A stretch of 51,373 nt of DNA, taken from Dehalococcoidia bacterium (GTDB lineage: Bacteria; Chloroflexota; Dehalococcoidia; SZUA-161). The stretch is taken from contig JAUXAX010000012.1 of NCBI GenBank assembly GCA_030619685.1, positions 1-51,373 of the forward strand, read 5' to 3'. Below the pieces are notes generated by a model. It saw only the letters and a list, made by a program, of their open reading frames with translations, made no database searches and was not told the origin of the DNA. Each line of letters opens with the position of its first letter. Within the stretch, counting starts at the first letter, position 1. A program made the position numbers and the translations under genes. Positions 24,190 to 32,992 of this stretch are shown here, piece after piece.

Positions 24190-24696
24190 CTACTTCCCGA
24201 TCTCTTTGAAGTACAGCATATCTGCCGGACCCTGGCCCCGCTCCTCATAATCTTCTTTCCAGACCGCCTGTACCCGCGTTCCCACCTTCAGCTTGTCCTT
24301 GTCCGTCTCCTCAAGCCGGTGCCGGTAGAAGACGCCATTGTCCAGGAGAATGATGGCGCTGGGATAGGGATTCGCCCACTTCTCGCCATAGTGGGGGTCC
24401 CATAGAGGCATGACAAGATAGGTATACTGATAGACAGTGCCTGTTTGGGGCAGCTCCACCAAGTCCCAACCCATTTCGACCTTGCACTTGGGGCAGACCA
24501 CGGTTGGCGGCACCCAGATCTCCTTGCACTGAGGGCACCGGTTGCCCACGATCCTCTTGTTTTCCTTCGCCTCTGCGTAGAAATGCCCCAGGTGCTTGCC
24601 CGTGGACCAGTTGTAATGGCGAGGCATATCGAACTTCACATTAATGTACTCCGGCTCTTTCTCCTTCGCCTTCTTCTTAGGGGATGCTTTCGCCAT
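24190..24696 (-). CDS. DUF35 zinc-ribbon/OB-fold protein
   Basis: 168 residues: a lysine-rich N-terminus (KASPKKKAKEKE), an aromatic stretch with HYNWSTGKHLGHFYAE, zinc ribbon C-x2-C-x11-C-x2-C (CPQCK ... CPKC), then an OB fold. It starts with TATAGGAGG and is 11 bases from each neighbour. Two different DUF35 proteins next to two different thiolase-like proteins suggest a heteromeric complex with one DUF35 per thiolase-like subunit (inference). Confidence 0.8.
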   Translation of the reverse strand: MAKASPKKKAKEKEPEYINVKFDMPRHYNWSTGKHLGHFYAEAKENKRIVGNRCPQCKEIWVPPTVVCPKCKVEMGWDLVELPQTGTVYQYTYLVMPLWDPHYGEKWANPYPSAIILLDNGVFYRHRLEETDKDKLKVGTRVQAVWKEDYEERGQGPADMLYFKEIGK

Positions 24697-24707
24697 CTTG
24701 TTGCCTC

Positions 24708-25877
24708 CTATAACGACCTCTTGAGTAGAACTAGTACGGTCCAGTTAGGCCCGCCGAGAGCACTGGCCAGAGCCGTCTTTATGGCCTTGGTGGCCTGGTG
24801 CTCGCCGGCATCTCCCCGGATCTGCAGAGCAGCTTCGGCAACGCGAATGACAGGTGTTGCTCCAATGGGATTTGTGGCTAGCACGCCGCCGGAGCAGTTC
24901 ACGGGGAACTCTCCCTCAATCGTGGTTATTCCCTTCTCTATCAGCTTCCATCCCTCACCCATTCCACAGAAGTGGAAATGCTCGCAGAGATTCATCTCCT
25001 CCCAGTTTGAAGGCTCATAGATCTCAGCCATATCGATGTCCTTGCGGACGTTGGTTATACCGTTTCTCTTGTAGAGCCTTTCACAGGCGACATGCTGGGT
25101 ATATGTTTCCTTACCGGTAGGGTCGCCAAAAACCCCGGCGCGGAAAGGTTCCTGATGCACGACTTCAACGTCAGCGATCCAGACTGGCTTCTTGGTGAGC
25201 TTCTTTGCCTTACTCTCGCTTACTAAGATGAGCGCGCAAGCACCGCAGGATTGGGGACAGAAGTCTAATATTCTTAACGGCCATACCAGATATGGTGACT
25301 GCAGCACCTCGTCCACACTCTTAAGCCCAAGCTTCAGATGGGCGTAGGGGTTTCTACAGGCATTCCGGTCTGCTTTCAGCCGGACCATGGCTGCATGCTC
25401 TTCTTTAGCCCCCGATGTCTCCATATAGGACAGTGCCTGCTTGGCGAACTCTCCTATGGCACCTGTCGTTGCGCCTTTCCCCCCCAGTGGAGTGGCGGCA
25501 GCGCTGATGGCGGCGGTCGTATCGCCACAATCCTGCTTTTCAAAGCCGACGACCATAGCTACGTCGTAGAGGCCTGAGGAGACCATATAGAACCCCTCTA
25601 CGACGACTGAACCACCGGTTGTACCGCCGGTATTTACTTTGAAACCTGGCTTGTCGAAGGCTCCGATTTCAGCAGCCATCCCGTGGTCGGGGAGAAATAT
25701 CCCTTCGAAAGTCTCCATGTTGGCGGAGAACACCGCCTCGATGTCTTTGATACTTAACTGGGCATCTGCCAGGGCCGCCCTCACTGCCTCGGCGACCATC
25801 TCGGCCTGGTTAACGTCGGGCCGCCTGGTCGTATGGTATGTCTGTCCGATTCCTACTATCGCTACTCTATTAGGCAT
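24708..25877 (-). CDS. thiolase-fold protein lacking catalytic Cys and His
   Basis: 389 residues of the SCP-x thiolase branch (VAIVGIGQTYH, DIDMAEIYEPSNWEEM, GEFPVNCSGG). Where active thiolases read VENAC it reads VNTGG, putting Gly85 at the nucleophile. Where they read GHPIGATG it has NPIGATP, putting Asn in place of His. Thiolytic activity by the usual mechanism is therefore unlikely. Either its partner at 25891 supplies other residues, or it does aldolase-like chemistry like Ltp2, or it is structural. TTGGAGGT precedes ATG, and it lies 13 bases after the paralogue at 25891. Confidence 0.8.
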   Translation of the reverse strand: MPNRVAIVGIGQTYHTTRRPDVNQAEMVAEAVRAALADAQLSIKDIEAVFSANMETFEGIFLPDHGMAAEIGAFDKPGFKVNTGGTTGGSVVVEGFYMVSSGLYDVAMVVGFEKQDCGDTTAAISAAATPLGGKGATTGAIGEFAKQALSYMETSGAKEEHAAMVRLKADRNACRNPYAHLKLGLKSVDEVLQSPYLVWPLRILDFCPQSCGACALILVSESKAKKLTKKPVWIADVEVVHQEPFRAGVFGDPTGKETYTQHVACERLYKRNGITNVRKDIDMAEIYEPSNWEEMNLCEHFHFCGMGEGWKLIEKGITTIEGEFPVNCSGGVLATNPIGATPVIRVAEAALQIRGDAGEHQATKAIKTALASALGGPNWTVLVLLKRSL

Positions 25878-25890
25878 GTCCTACCTCCAA

Positions 25891-27036
25891 CTACCTGTTG
25901 CCCAGGATCATTACACATTGGTGCTGTCCGCAGATCCCCGTGACACCGTGGGCCAGTGCCACCTGGGTTCCCTTTACCTGTCTGTCGCCTGCCTCGCCGC
26001 GTAGCTGCAGCACTGCCTCAGCTACGCGAATCATTCCAGCAACACCAACTGGATTTCCGGAAAGAACTCCACCCGAGGGATTCACAGGGAGTTTGCCCTT
26101 TATCCTGGTCACACCGCGGTCGATAAGCCTGCCCCCCTCGCCTCGTTCGCAGAAACCAAGCCCCTCCATCCACAGAAGTTCTTGGTAGGTGTATTCCTCT
26201 GATATCTCGGCGACATCTATCTCCTTCAAGGGATTGTTGATGCCCGCCATGCTGTAGGCCTTCTTGGCGGCTTTCACCAGGGCGTCACAGTCGGCCAAAT
26301 CCCTATCTCCCAGGTAGTGTGTCTCATAGCAGTTTGAAGCTCCCAAGATCCATACTGGCTTCTTTGTGAGCTTCTTGGCTTTTTCCTCAGGAGCCAGAAT
26401 CAGGGCGCAGGCGCCATCTGACGTCGGCTTGGTGTCCAGAAGCCTGATGGGAGATGACAATACCTTGGAGCCTAGGACATCCTCCACTGTTATATCCAGG
26501 GGCTCCTGCGCAAACGGGTTATTCTTGGCATTGCCGCGGTTCTTGACTGCCACTGCGGCGCATTGCTCTGCCGATATGCCATACTTGTACATGTATCGTT
26601 TGGCCTGCATAGCGGCGGCTGAGAGAAAGTCCAAGCCCAATTGTCTCATCAGAATAGCGTCAAATGCGGCGTTTTCGATCAGGCTTTTGTCAGCCTGAGA
26701 CTCCTTTGTATGTGCTGCCACCAGGACGATATCCTGATGGCGTGAGAGAATCTGGCCCATAGCACAGTAGACGGCGTTGATCCCATCCTCAGCCACTTTG
26801 TCCTCATGCCCCAGATGCGCGCCCACAACGTGCTGGATATTCATGCTCGATATTGTCCTGCCGTCCCAGAAATCCTGGGAGCAAGTGACAGCAGAGTCGA
26901 TGTCGGACAAAGTGAGTCCTGTCGCCTGCAGAACTTGCGCTATTGCCTCATAGGCCAGTTCCCCTTCATTTACATCACCCCTATCCGGGTGGTACTTTGT
27001 CTGCCCTACCGCCACAACACCTACTCTCTCGGCCAT
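25891..27036 (-). CDS. thiolase-fold protein lacking catalytic Cys and His (paralogue)
   Basis: 381 residues from the ATG with AAGGAGG upstream; a longer frame begins 39 bases earlier without a site. It shares EKAKKLTKKPVWI and the GGVL-x-NP-G segment with the protein at 24708. The nucleophile position is Gly85 (KVAEDGIN) and the histidine position is Asn (SGNPVGVAG), so both paralogues have lost the same residues. It is the first gene of the long operon reaching to 17031. Paralogous subunits of a heteromer are more likely than two independent enzymes, given the tandem order and parallel losses. Confidence 0.8.
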   Translation of the reverse strand: MAERVGVVAVGQTKYHPDRGDVNEGELAYEAIAQVLQATGLTLSDIDSAVTCSQDFWDGRTISSMNIQHVVGAHLGHEDKVAEDGINAVYCAMGQILSRHQDIVLVAAHTKESQADKSLIENAAFDAILMRQLGLDFLSAAAMQAKRYMYKYGISAEQCAAVAVKNRGNAKNNPFAQEPLDITVEDVLGSKVLSSPIRLLDTKPTSDGACALILAPEEKAKKLTKKPVWILGASNCYETHYLGDRDLADCDALVKAAKKAYSMAGINNPLKEIDVAEISEEYTYQELLWMEGLGFCERGEGGRLIDRGVTRIKGKLPVNPSGGVLSGNPVGVAGMIRVAEAVLQLRGEAGDRQVKGTQVALAHGVTGICGQHQCVMILGNR

Positions 27037-27182
27037 ACATCCCTCCTTCCTGTACCACTGATGGAATAACTCCACAGATTAGAGCGGCTTGGTGATATTG
27101 CAGTGACCTCTCGTAGACCTGGCCAGGGGGCTACGGCCTTCCGCAATACCACGGAACCCTCAGATTCGGCAGCCAGGCCCTT

Positions 27183-27210
27183 CATATAGTGGCTATCTCT
27201 CATATGTCTA
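27183..27210 (-). promoter_or_regulatory. candidate promoter of the 27036-17031 operon
   Basis: On the minus strand TAGACA (27205-27210) and TATATG (27183-27188) are separated by 16 bases. It overlaps the stop codon of the FAD gene at 27208 and lies about 147 bases before the ATG at 27036. The long leader contains no other obvious signal. It is a moderate match only. Confidence 0.3.
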
Positions 27211-28683
27211 TTGCATGGTTTGGTGCATGAGGTGGTACCGGAGCACCATGTCGGCAACGTTCATCCCGGAGTCTGTTGCTTGATGAACCCCGACTCCATA
27301 GCCGCCGGCGTCAGTACCCACATAGAACAGTCCTTGGATCGGCGCTTTGGCCGATGGCTTATAGGCGCCAGCTTGGCCTATCACCTGACCTAATCCGATA
27401 GTCTCTCCGCCCTGGCCTGGCAGCACCTGATCACGAGTAAGGTTGCAGACGTCGCGCGGAGAGTAGGTCTCTTTGAACTCGATGTACTTTGGCATATCCG
27501 GGAAGACTTTGAACAGGATTTCCTCACCTCTGTCCGACCATGCCTTCTTGTCTTTTTGCGTCATCTGAGGGTCAGCGGGACACCAAAACAGCGTCATGAG
27601 CATCTGCTTGCCCGGTGGCGCGGCATTAGGGTCGTAGTTGGACGGGACTTCATAGTAGACGACCCACTCCTTGGGTGTATCGCCTGACTTGGCCTTGAGG
27701 AAGCGCTCCAGACTCCAAGCAGTATCATCGGAGAATATCACACCAAATGGAGCATCGGTCATCTTCTTGCTCAGGAAATAGCGAGTGCCGATGGCTCCCA
27801 ACGACGGGACCATCTCCTTTACATAGTTCACATAGCCCTTGTCGAAGTGCTCTTCGCCCACCAGTTTTAGCACCGTGGGCTGAATGCCGGCGTTGCTCAC
27901 CACGATGGGAGCGTGGAAGGTACCCTTGTCGGTGACCACGCCAGTGACTTTGCCCTGGTCTACGGTGATCTTCTCTACCCTGGCTCGCATGATCACCTTA
28001 CCGCCGTTTGCTTCCACAGCCTCGGCGTAAGTCTCGGCTACACGGCCGATGCCACCCTCACAGAAAAGCCCGCCACCGCGAAGGATCATGTCTTGAACTG
28101 TTCTCACTGCCTCTGAGGCAGCCAAGGCGTCTACAGGGACCATAAACATGCCGTCGCACATCAGGCTAATGAAAAAGCCATATACCGACTTGGGTATATT
28201 GTAGCGGTCGATCCACTCCCGAAAGCTGGTGTCGTGTAGAGTGTCGATATCTTGCGGGCTCATCGTAGTCAGTTCTGTAAAAAACCTCAGGGCCTCCTCC
28301 CTGTCTGCTTGCTTTACCTCCAGCCAATCGAAAAGCGCATTGGGGTCCATCTGTCCGTCTGGCCTCTGGGGCATGCGCACGTACTTTCCTGAGTGAGATT
28401 TATGTAGACTATCAGGGCTTCCAGGAGATACCAGCTTCACCTTGTCCTCCATCCCCAGCTCCTTCAGGACAACTTCAAGCACATTTCCCATGACGGGGGC
28501 AACGATAACCACCCAGGCCGTATAGGTGAACCCTTTCTTAGAGATGGCCATCGCCTTGCCGCCAGCCTTGGCATTCTTATCCAGGAGCAGCACCTTGAGC
28601 CCTCGCTTTGCCAGCAGGGCGGCACAGGAGCTGCCGCCGAACCCAGCCCCAACTACAATGGCGTCGTATGCTCCTTTTGCCAT
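27208..28683 (-). CDS. FAD-dependent oxidoreductase, CrtI-like (type IV)
   Basis: A 491-residue protein, the shorter subfamily here. VVGAGFGGSSCAALLAKRG is the dinucleotide motif (Gly12), then LLLDKNAKAGGKA and an ISKKGFTYTAWVV segment. RARVEKITVDQGKVTGVVTDKG and IVVSNAGIQPTVL match the middle of phytoene-desaturase-type proteins, and YVGTDAGGYGVGVHQATDSG is the C-terminal FAD-closing motif. AAAGGAGGAGG precedes ATG. It is a tandem paralogue of the gene at 28732, with some stretches nearly identical at the DNA level. Substrate unknown. Confidence 0.85.
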   Translation of the reverse strand: MAKGAYDAIVVGAGFGGSSCAALLAKRGLKVLLLDKNAKAGGKAMAISKKGFTYTAWVVIVAPVMGNVLEVVLKELGMEDKVKLVSPGSPDSLHKSHSGKYVRMPQRPDGQMDPNALFDWLEVKQADREEALRFFTELTTMSPQDIDTLHDTSFREWIDRYNIPKSVYGFFISLMCDGMFMVPVDALAASEAVRTVQDMILRGGGLFCEGGIGRVAETYAEAVEANGGKVIMRARVEKITVDQGKVTGVVTDKGTFHAPIVVSNAGIQPTVLKLVGEEHFDKGYVNYVKEMVPSLGAIGTRYFLSKKMTDAPFGVIFSDDTAWSLERFLKAKSGDTPKEWVVYYEVPSNYDPNAAPPGKQMLMTLFWCPADPQMTQKDKKAWSDRGEEILFKVFPDMPKYIEFKETYSPRDVCNLTRDQVLPGQGGETIGLGQVIGQAGAYKPSAKAPIQGLFYVGTDAGGYGVGVHQATDSGMNVADMVLRYHLMHQTMQ

Positions 28684-28731
28684 TTTCCTCCTCCTTTACC
28701 TCATTTGTGCCTTCTGCCTGGTGCCGGTCCC

Positions 28732-30222
28732 CTACGGCCCTTTCATTGCTTGGTGCATGAGATGGTACCTCTGCACTACGTTGGCTACGTTGATACCGGA
28801 CTCCACTGCCTGTTGGGTGCCGACTCCGTAGCCACCGGCATCACAGCCCACATAGAAGAGTCCCTGCACCGGGGCCTTGACCGATGGTTTACGACCTCCA
28901 CCCTGCCCCACTACCTGACCCAGGCCGATGCATTCGCCGCCCTGGCCTGGCAGCACCTGATCGCGGGTGAGGGCCGAGACGTCGCGTGCGGAATAGTACT
29001 CCTTAGATTCGATGTGCTTTGGCAGATCAGGGAAAACCTTGAATATGATTTCGTCAATCTTGTCCCACCATAGCTTGTTCTCTTTAGCTGTCATCTGCGG
29101 TTCGGAAGGACCGCATACCGCTGCCAGGACGATTTGTTTGCCTTTTGGTGCAGCATTCAGGTCGTAGTTTGAGGGTACTTCATACAAGACACCTATGTCC
29201 TGGGGCATATTGCCTGCCTTGGCCTTGACAAAGCGCTCCATGGTCCAGTAACTGTCAGCAGAGAATATAGTGCCAAAGGGGGCTTTGACAATCTCCTTGT
29301 TTAGGAAGTAGCGGGCACCCGGCAGTCCCCAGGATGGGATCAGGTCCTTCACGTAGTTTACATAAGATCGGTCGAAATGCTCTTCGCCCACCATCTTGAG
29401 GACGGTGGGCTGAATGCCGGCGTTGCTTACCACAATGGGAGCCCTAAAACTTCCTTTGTCGGTGACAACGCCGGTGACCTTACCATGGTCAACGGTGATC
29501 TTCTCCACCCTGGCTCGCATTATTACCTTGCCACCGTTTGACGTTACCGCGTCCGCAAAGGCCTCAGCCACGCGGCCGATGCCGCCCTTGCAGAAAAGCC
29601 CACCACTGCGGAGGAAGATCATCTGCAGGGTTTTGATCGCCTCCGAGGCAGCTACGGCGTCCACGGGAGCGACAAAGCAGGGGTCGGCTATGCCGCTGAT
29701 AAGATAGCCATACACTGATTTGGGCAACTTGTAGCGCCTGAGTAACTCAGCGAAGCTGATATCGTCCAGGGCGTCGATAGCCTGAGGGCTCATCATCGTT
29801 ATTTCCGTCAGAACGCTGAGGGCATCTCCCCTTTCCTCTTCCTTCACCTCCAGCCAGTCGAAGATCAAATTCGGGTCCATGACAGAGTCCGGCGGCATCT
29901 CGGGCATGGGAACATACTTTCCCTTGGAGTCCTTGTATATTGCCCCGCCTTTCGGGTCCGGGGTCACCAACTCGACCCTGTTCTCCATCCCCAGTTCCTT
30001 CAGGACGACCTCAAACATGTTTCCCTGGATAGGGGCAGTGATAACTACCCAAGCCGTATAGGTGAACCCTTTCTTGGAGATGGCCATTGCCTTGCCGCCA
30101 GCCTTGGCATTCTTCTCCAGGAGCAGCACCTTGAGCCCTCGCTTTGCCAGCAGGGCGGCACAGGAGCTGCCACCGAACCCGGCTCCTACCACGACAACAT
30201 CATATTCAGATCTGACCGTCAT
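28732..30222 (-). CDS. FAD-dependent oxidoreductase, CrtI-like (type IV)
   Basis: 496 residues, the tandem copy of the type IV protein downstream. It has VVGAGFGGSS (Gly13), LLLEKNAKAGGKA and C-terminal YVGCDAGGYGVGTQQAVESG. The first 40 codons are almost the same DNA as in the gene at 27208, while the middle has diverged, so the copies are not freshly duplicated throughout. GAGGAGAAG precedes ATG. The two gene products could be subunits of one enzyme or act on successive bonds. Confidence 0.85.
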   Translation of the reverse strand: MTVRSEYDVVVVGAGFGGSSCAALLAKRGLKVLLLEKNAKAGGKAMAISKKGFTYTAWVVITAPIQGNMFEVVLKELGMENRVELVTPDPKGGAIYKDSKGKYVPMPEMPPDSVMDPNLIFDWLEVKEEERGDALSVLTEITMMSPQAIDALDDISFAELLRRYKLPKSVYGYLISGIADPCFVAPVDAVAASEAIKTLQMIFLRSGGLFCKGGIGRVAEAFADAVTSNGGKVIMRARVEKITVDHGKVTGVVTDKGSFRAPIVVSNAGIQPTVLKMVGEEHFDRSYVNYVKDLIPSWGLPGARYFLNKEIVKAPFGTIFSADSYWTMERFVKAKAGNMPQDIGVLYEVPSNYDLNAAPKGKQIVLAAVCGPSEPQMTAKENKLWWDKIDEIIFKVFPDLPKHIESKEYYSARDVSALTRDQVLPGQGGECIGLGQVVGQGGGRKPSVKAPVQGLFYVGCDAGGYGVGTQQAVESGINVANVVQRYHLMHQAMKGP

Positions 30223-30249
30223 TCTTCTCCTCGGAAATAGGAAACGGAG

Positions 30250-30501
30250 CTAGAAGTCTCCGGGATGCTTGGGCTCCTTGTTGCGCCATTGTTTGGGCGA
30301 GAATACGAAGGAAATAACAGCAGCTTTGGCCATTTTCCCTATGATCGTCGCCAGGTCTCTGAAGTTAAAAGCTGCTCGGACCCTCCACTTGACAGGGTCA
30401 GTGATATCTACGAACATAACCAGGTAGTCACCTTGACGCTGTAGATCGTTAACCTTTCCTGTCAGCTCAGTCTTTCCCAGCCCCGTTGACCTGAAAATCA
30501 T
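30250..30501 (-). CDS. small hypothetical protein
   Basis: 83 residues with AAGGGAG about ten bases before ATG, 27 bases upstream of the FAD gene at 30222 and within the same gene order. It has beta-rich segments (TGKVNDLQRQGDYLVMFVDI, VKWRVRAAFNFRDLATIIGKMAKAAVISFVF) and a charged tail. It has no cysteines, signal peptide or known motif. It may be a small accessory subunit. I do not recognise a family. Confidence 0.5.
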   Translation of the reverse strand: MIFRSTGLGKTELTGKVNDLQRQGDYLVMFVDITDPVKWRVRAAFNFRDLATIIGKMAKAAVISFVFSPKQWRNKEPKHPGDF

Positions 30502-30563
30502 ATTCAGCCGACTCCCTTCAGTGTATTATGTGCAACCCTTTTTTGCGCGCACCAGTCGCTGTT

Positions 30564-32195
30564 TCAGGGTATGTAGCCTTTCTCGCGGGCTTTGGTGACG
30601 ATCTCCGGCTCTTTCCACCATTTCTCTATGCCACATTCCTCAGCTACAGTGTTGGCACAGACATAGCCGGGGCCCCAGATTACACAGCCACCGGGCCAGA
30701 CGCCTGCTCCCCCCACGAGAAGGTTCTTGATCGGTGTCACGTTGTGGGAACACTCCTGGTTGGGCCTCAGGTATCCCATCTGGAGAGGATGATACTGCCC
30801 CTGCTTGTAAGAGCCCCTAACCATGTTGGCGAACTTGTTTTGGATGTCAGCAGGGGTAGTTATGTTCCACCACAGCACCTTCTCTTTGGTGATATTAGGA
30901 GCATACTTCTCCAGGGTGGCCAGCTGGTAATCAGCAATCTGCTCCCTGAACTTGAAACGCAACCATTTCTCCGAGCCGCCGTCCTTGAGTTCGAAGGGAG
31001 CCATTTGCGAGAGGACGCCGGAAGCCCTCCCTGGAGGGGCCTGGTAGGGATCGTGAACGCTGGGGAAACAGGCAATGTAACCCGCCTTCTCTGGCAGCTC
31101 CCCTGTAGCCATCATGTCCCACTGCTTTCTCAGCTCGTCGCAGCTTTCGTAACCCAGGACATATATAAATGCCTTATCGACATCCGGATTGGACTCGGCT
31201 GCCTTGAAGTGCGGCGGTTCCTCCAGGGCCAGGTGCAGGTCGCACAGGCTCCATTTCTCCCACTGCCAGGCCTTGACCATGGCGACGAAGTCTTCTTCCA
31301 ACTTGTCCTCACCAACGTACTTCAGGAACGTCTGATGTATATCGATGGTGCTGACCACCGCCTTGTTGGCCATGAACTGAGTGCCGTCGTCGAGTTCCAC
31401 CCCCTTGGCGGTCCCGTTCTCGACAATGATCCGCTTGATCTGGGCGCTGGTCCTTATCTGCCCCTGATTCTCGAAGATGGCTTTGAGCAGGGCATTAGAA
31501 ACCCTGTGGGACCCTCCCGCTGTCAGCCGGTAATTGGACATTCGGTTGAAGTACAGGGGAATAAGGTACCCGACTCCCGACTGACTGTAGTCCAGGCCCC
31601 AGTGACAGCATGCGTAAAGCATCAGGGTTCTTACGTGGTCGTTTTCAAACGTGTCCTTGATAAAGTCGTCAGGGGTTTTCTCTGATAACTCTGTCACCTT
31701 CCTGCCCAACTCTGTCTGGTCCATCCTGGCTGCTGCAAGTGGGAAAGGCTCTGGCTTGACGTAGGTTTGGGGGCCGATAATGGCTTTCATCAACTCGGCG
31801 CACTCGTGGTACATATCGCGATAGGCATCAGCGTCCTTCTGGGAGAACTTGGCTATCGAAGCGCATGTTTTCTCCACATCCGTGTAAACGCAGATGCACT
31901 TGCCGTCGGGCAGAGGCATCGCCCACTGAAGCTCAGGAACGATATGCCTGACGTCGTATTGCTCCTCCAGCTTGAGGTCCTGGTAAATGGGCGCGTAATC
32001 CACCATCATGTGGAATATCGCGTGTGTATTGTGGAAGTAGTCAGGGAGGGTTATCTGTTCGGTGGCCAGGCCGCCTCCCGCTTCGTACCTCTTCTCCAGC
32101 AGCAAGACCTTCTGTCCCGCTTTGCTCAGGTAGGCGCCTATCTCCAACCCATTCGGGCCGCTGCCTATGATGATCACATCGTATTCCTTCGCCAT
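30564..32195 (-). CDS. FAD-dependent oxidoreductase, CrtI/retinol-saturase-like (type III)
   Basis: 543 residues from the ATG that follows AAAAGGAGG; the frame extends 60 bases further upstream without a site. IIIGSGPNGLEIGAYLSKAG (Gly11), LLEKRYEAGGGLATE and the C-terminal GGAGVWPGGCVIWGPGY place it near the type II proteins, but it lacks their acidic leader and has no type I neighbour. The PNQECSHNVTPI segment is shared with type II (PNQDCS, PNQECS). It precedes the type IV pair on the minus strand and follows the CoA-transferase genes. Confidence 0.85.
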   Translation of the reverse strand: MAKEYDVIIIGSGPNGLEIGAYLSKAGQKVLLLEKRYEAGGGLATEQITLPDYFHNTHAIFHMMVDYAPIYQDLKLEEQYDVRHIVPELQWAMPLPDGKCICVYTDVEKTCASIAKFSQKDADAYRDMYHECAELMKAIIGPQTYVKPEPFPLAAARMDQTELGRKVTELSEKTPDDFIKDTFENDHVRTLMLYACCHWGLDYSQSGVGYLIPLYFNRMSNYRLTAGGSHRVSNALLKAIFENQGQIRTSAQIKRIIVENGTAKGVELDDGTQFMANKAVVSTIDIHQTFLKYVGEDKLEEDFVAMVKAWQWEKWSLCDLHLALEEPPHFKAAESNPDVDKAFIYVLGYESCDELRKQWDMMATGELPEKAGYIACFPSVHDPYQAPPGRASGVLSQMAPFELKDGGSEKWLRFKFREQIADYQLATLEKYAPNITKEKVLWWNITTPADIQNKFANMVRGSYKQGQYHPLQMGYLRPNQECSHNVTPIKNLLVGGAGVWPGGCVIWGPGYVCANTVAEECGIEKWWKEPEIVTKAREKGYIP

Positions 32196-32308
32196 TTTTG
32201 GCCTCCTTTTGCTAGCTGGGTTCTGCCTCGGTAATCTCCGAACGTGCAATACCACGTGTCTATCAATGCTTCACCGCAACAATCGGCAGAAGCCGGTATT
32301 TCGATTCC

Positions 32309-32992
32309 TCACATCAGCTCTATATCATGGCAGTCGGGGTCGACAATAAGCGTGGGCTCGGTCAGGCTCTGCACCTCTTCAGGCGTCCATCCTGGGGCCA
32401 CCTCCTTGAGAACTAGCCCGCGGTCAGTCACCTCGATGACGGCGATGTCGGTTACGATGAGATCAACACAGTTGGGTGCCGTAATTAGGTAGCTGCACTT
32501 CTTTACTATCCTGGGCTCACCTTCTTTGGTGGTGTGGTTCATCGCAATAATAAGCCTCTTGGCTCCAAAGGCAAGGTCCATGGCGCCGCCAATGGTACCG
32601 ACTTGTCTCTCCGGTATCATATAATTGGCCAGATCACCCTTCTCTGAGACCTGATATGCTCCCATCACACTGATGTCAATATGTCCTCCTCTTATCATGG
32701 CAAAGGACTCGTCATGGCCGAAGAAGCTCATCCCTGGTTGCCGGTGCACAGTCTGCCCCCCGGCATTAACCAGGTCCAGGTCACCTTCCCCGGGGAGCGT
32801 TACCTGACCAAAGCCGAGAACGCCATTCTCGCTGTGAAACACAACCTCTCTGCCCGCGGGTATGAAGTTTGACGCCAGCATGGGAATCCCGGCTCCCAGG
32901 TTCACTACTTCGCCATCTCTGAACTCCTTGGCCACCCGAAGGGCGATTATCTGCCTATCCAGCCTTTGCTTCCCCTGAAGATTGTCACTCAT
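32309..32992 (-). CDS. type I CoA-transferase, beta subunit
   Basis: 227 residues of the 3-oxoacid / glutaconate CoA-transferase B family. NLGAGIPMLASNFIPAGREV then HSENGVLGFG contains the catalytic glutamate (Glu55), which forms the acyl and CoA thioester intermediate. GGAMDLAFGAKRLIIAMNHT is the other conserved block. The ATG at 32992 overlaps the end of the alpha subunit by eight bases. The longer frame starting 72 bases upstream has no good site. With the alpha subunit it moves CoA between a donor such as succinyl-CoA or acetyl-CoA and an acid. Confidence 0.88.
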   Translation of the reverse strand: MSDNLQGKQRLDRQIIALRVAKEFRDGEVVNLGAGIPMLASNFIPAGREVVFHSENGVLGFGQVTLPGEGDLDLVNAGGQTVHRQPGMSFFGHDESFAMIRGGHIDISVMGAYQVSEKGDLANYMIPERQVGTIGGAMDLAFGAKRLIIAMNHTTKEGEPRIVKKCSYLITAPNCVDLIVTDIAVIEVTDRGLVLKEVAPGWTPEEVQSLTEPTLIVDPDCHDIELM

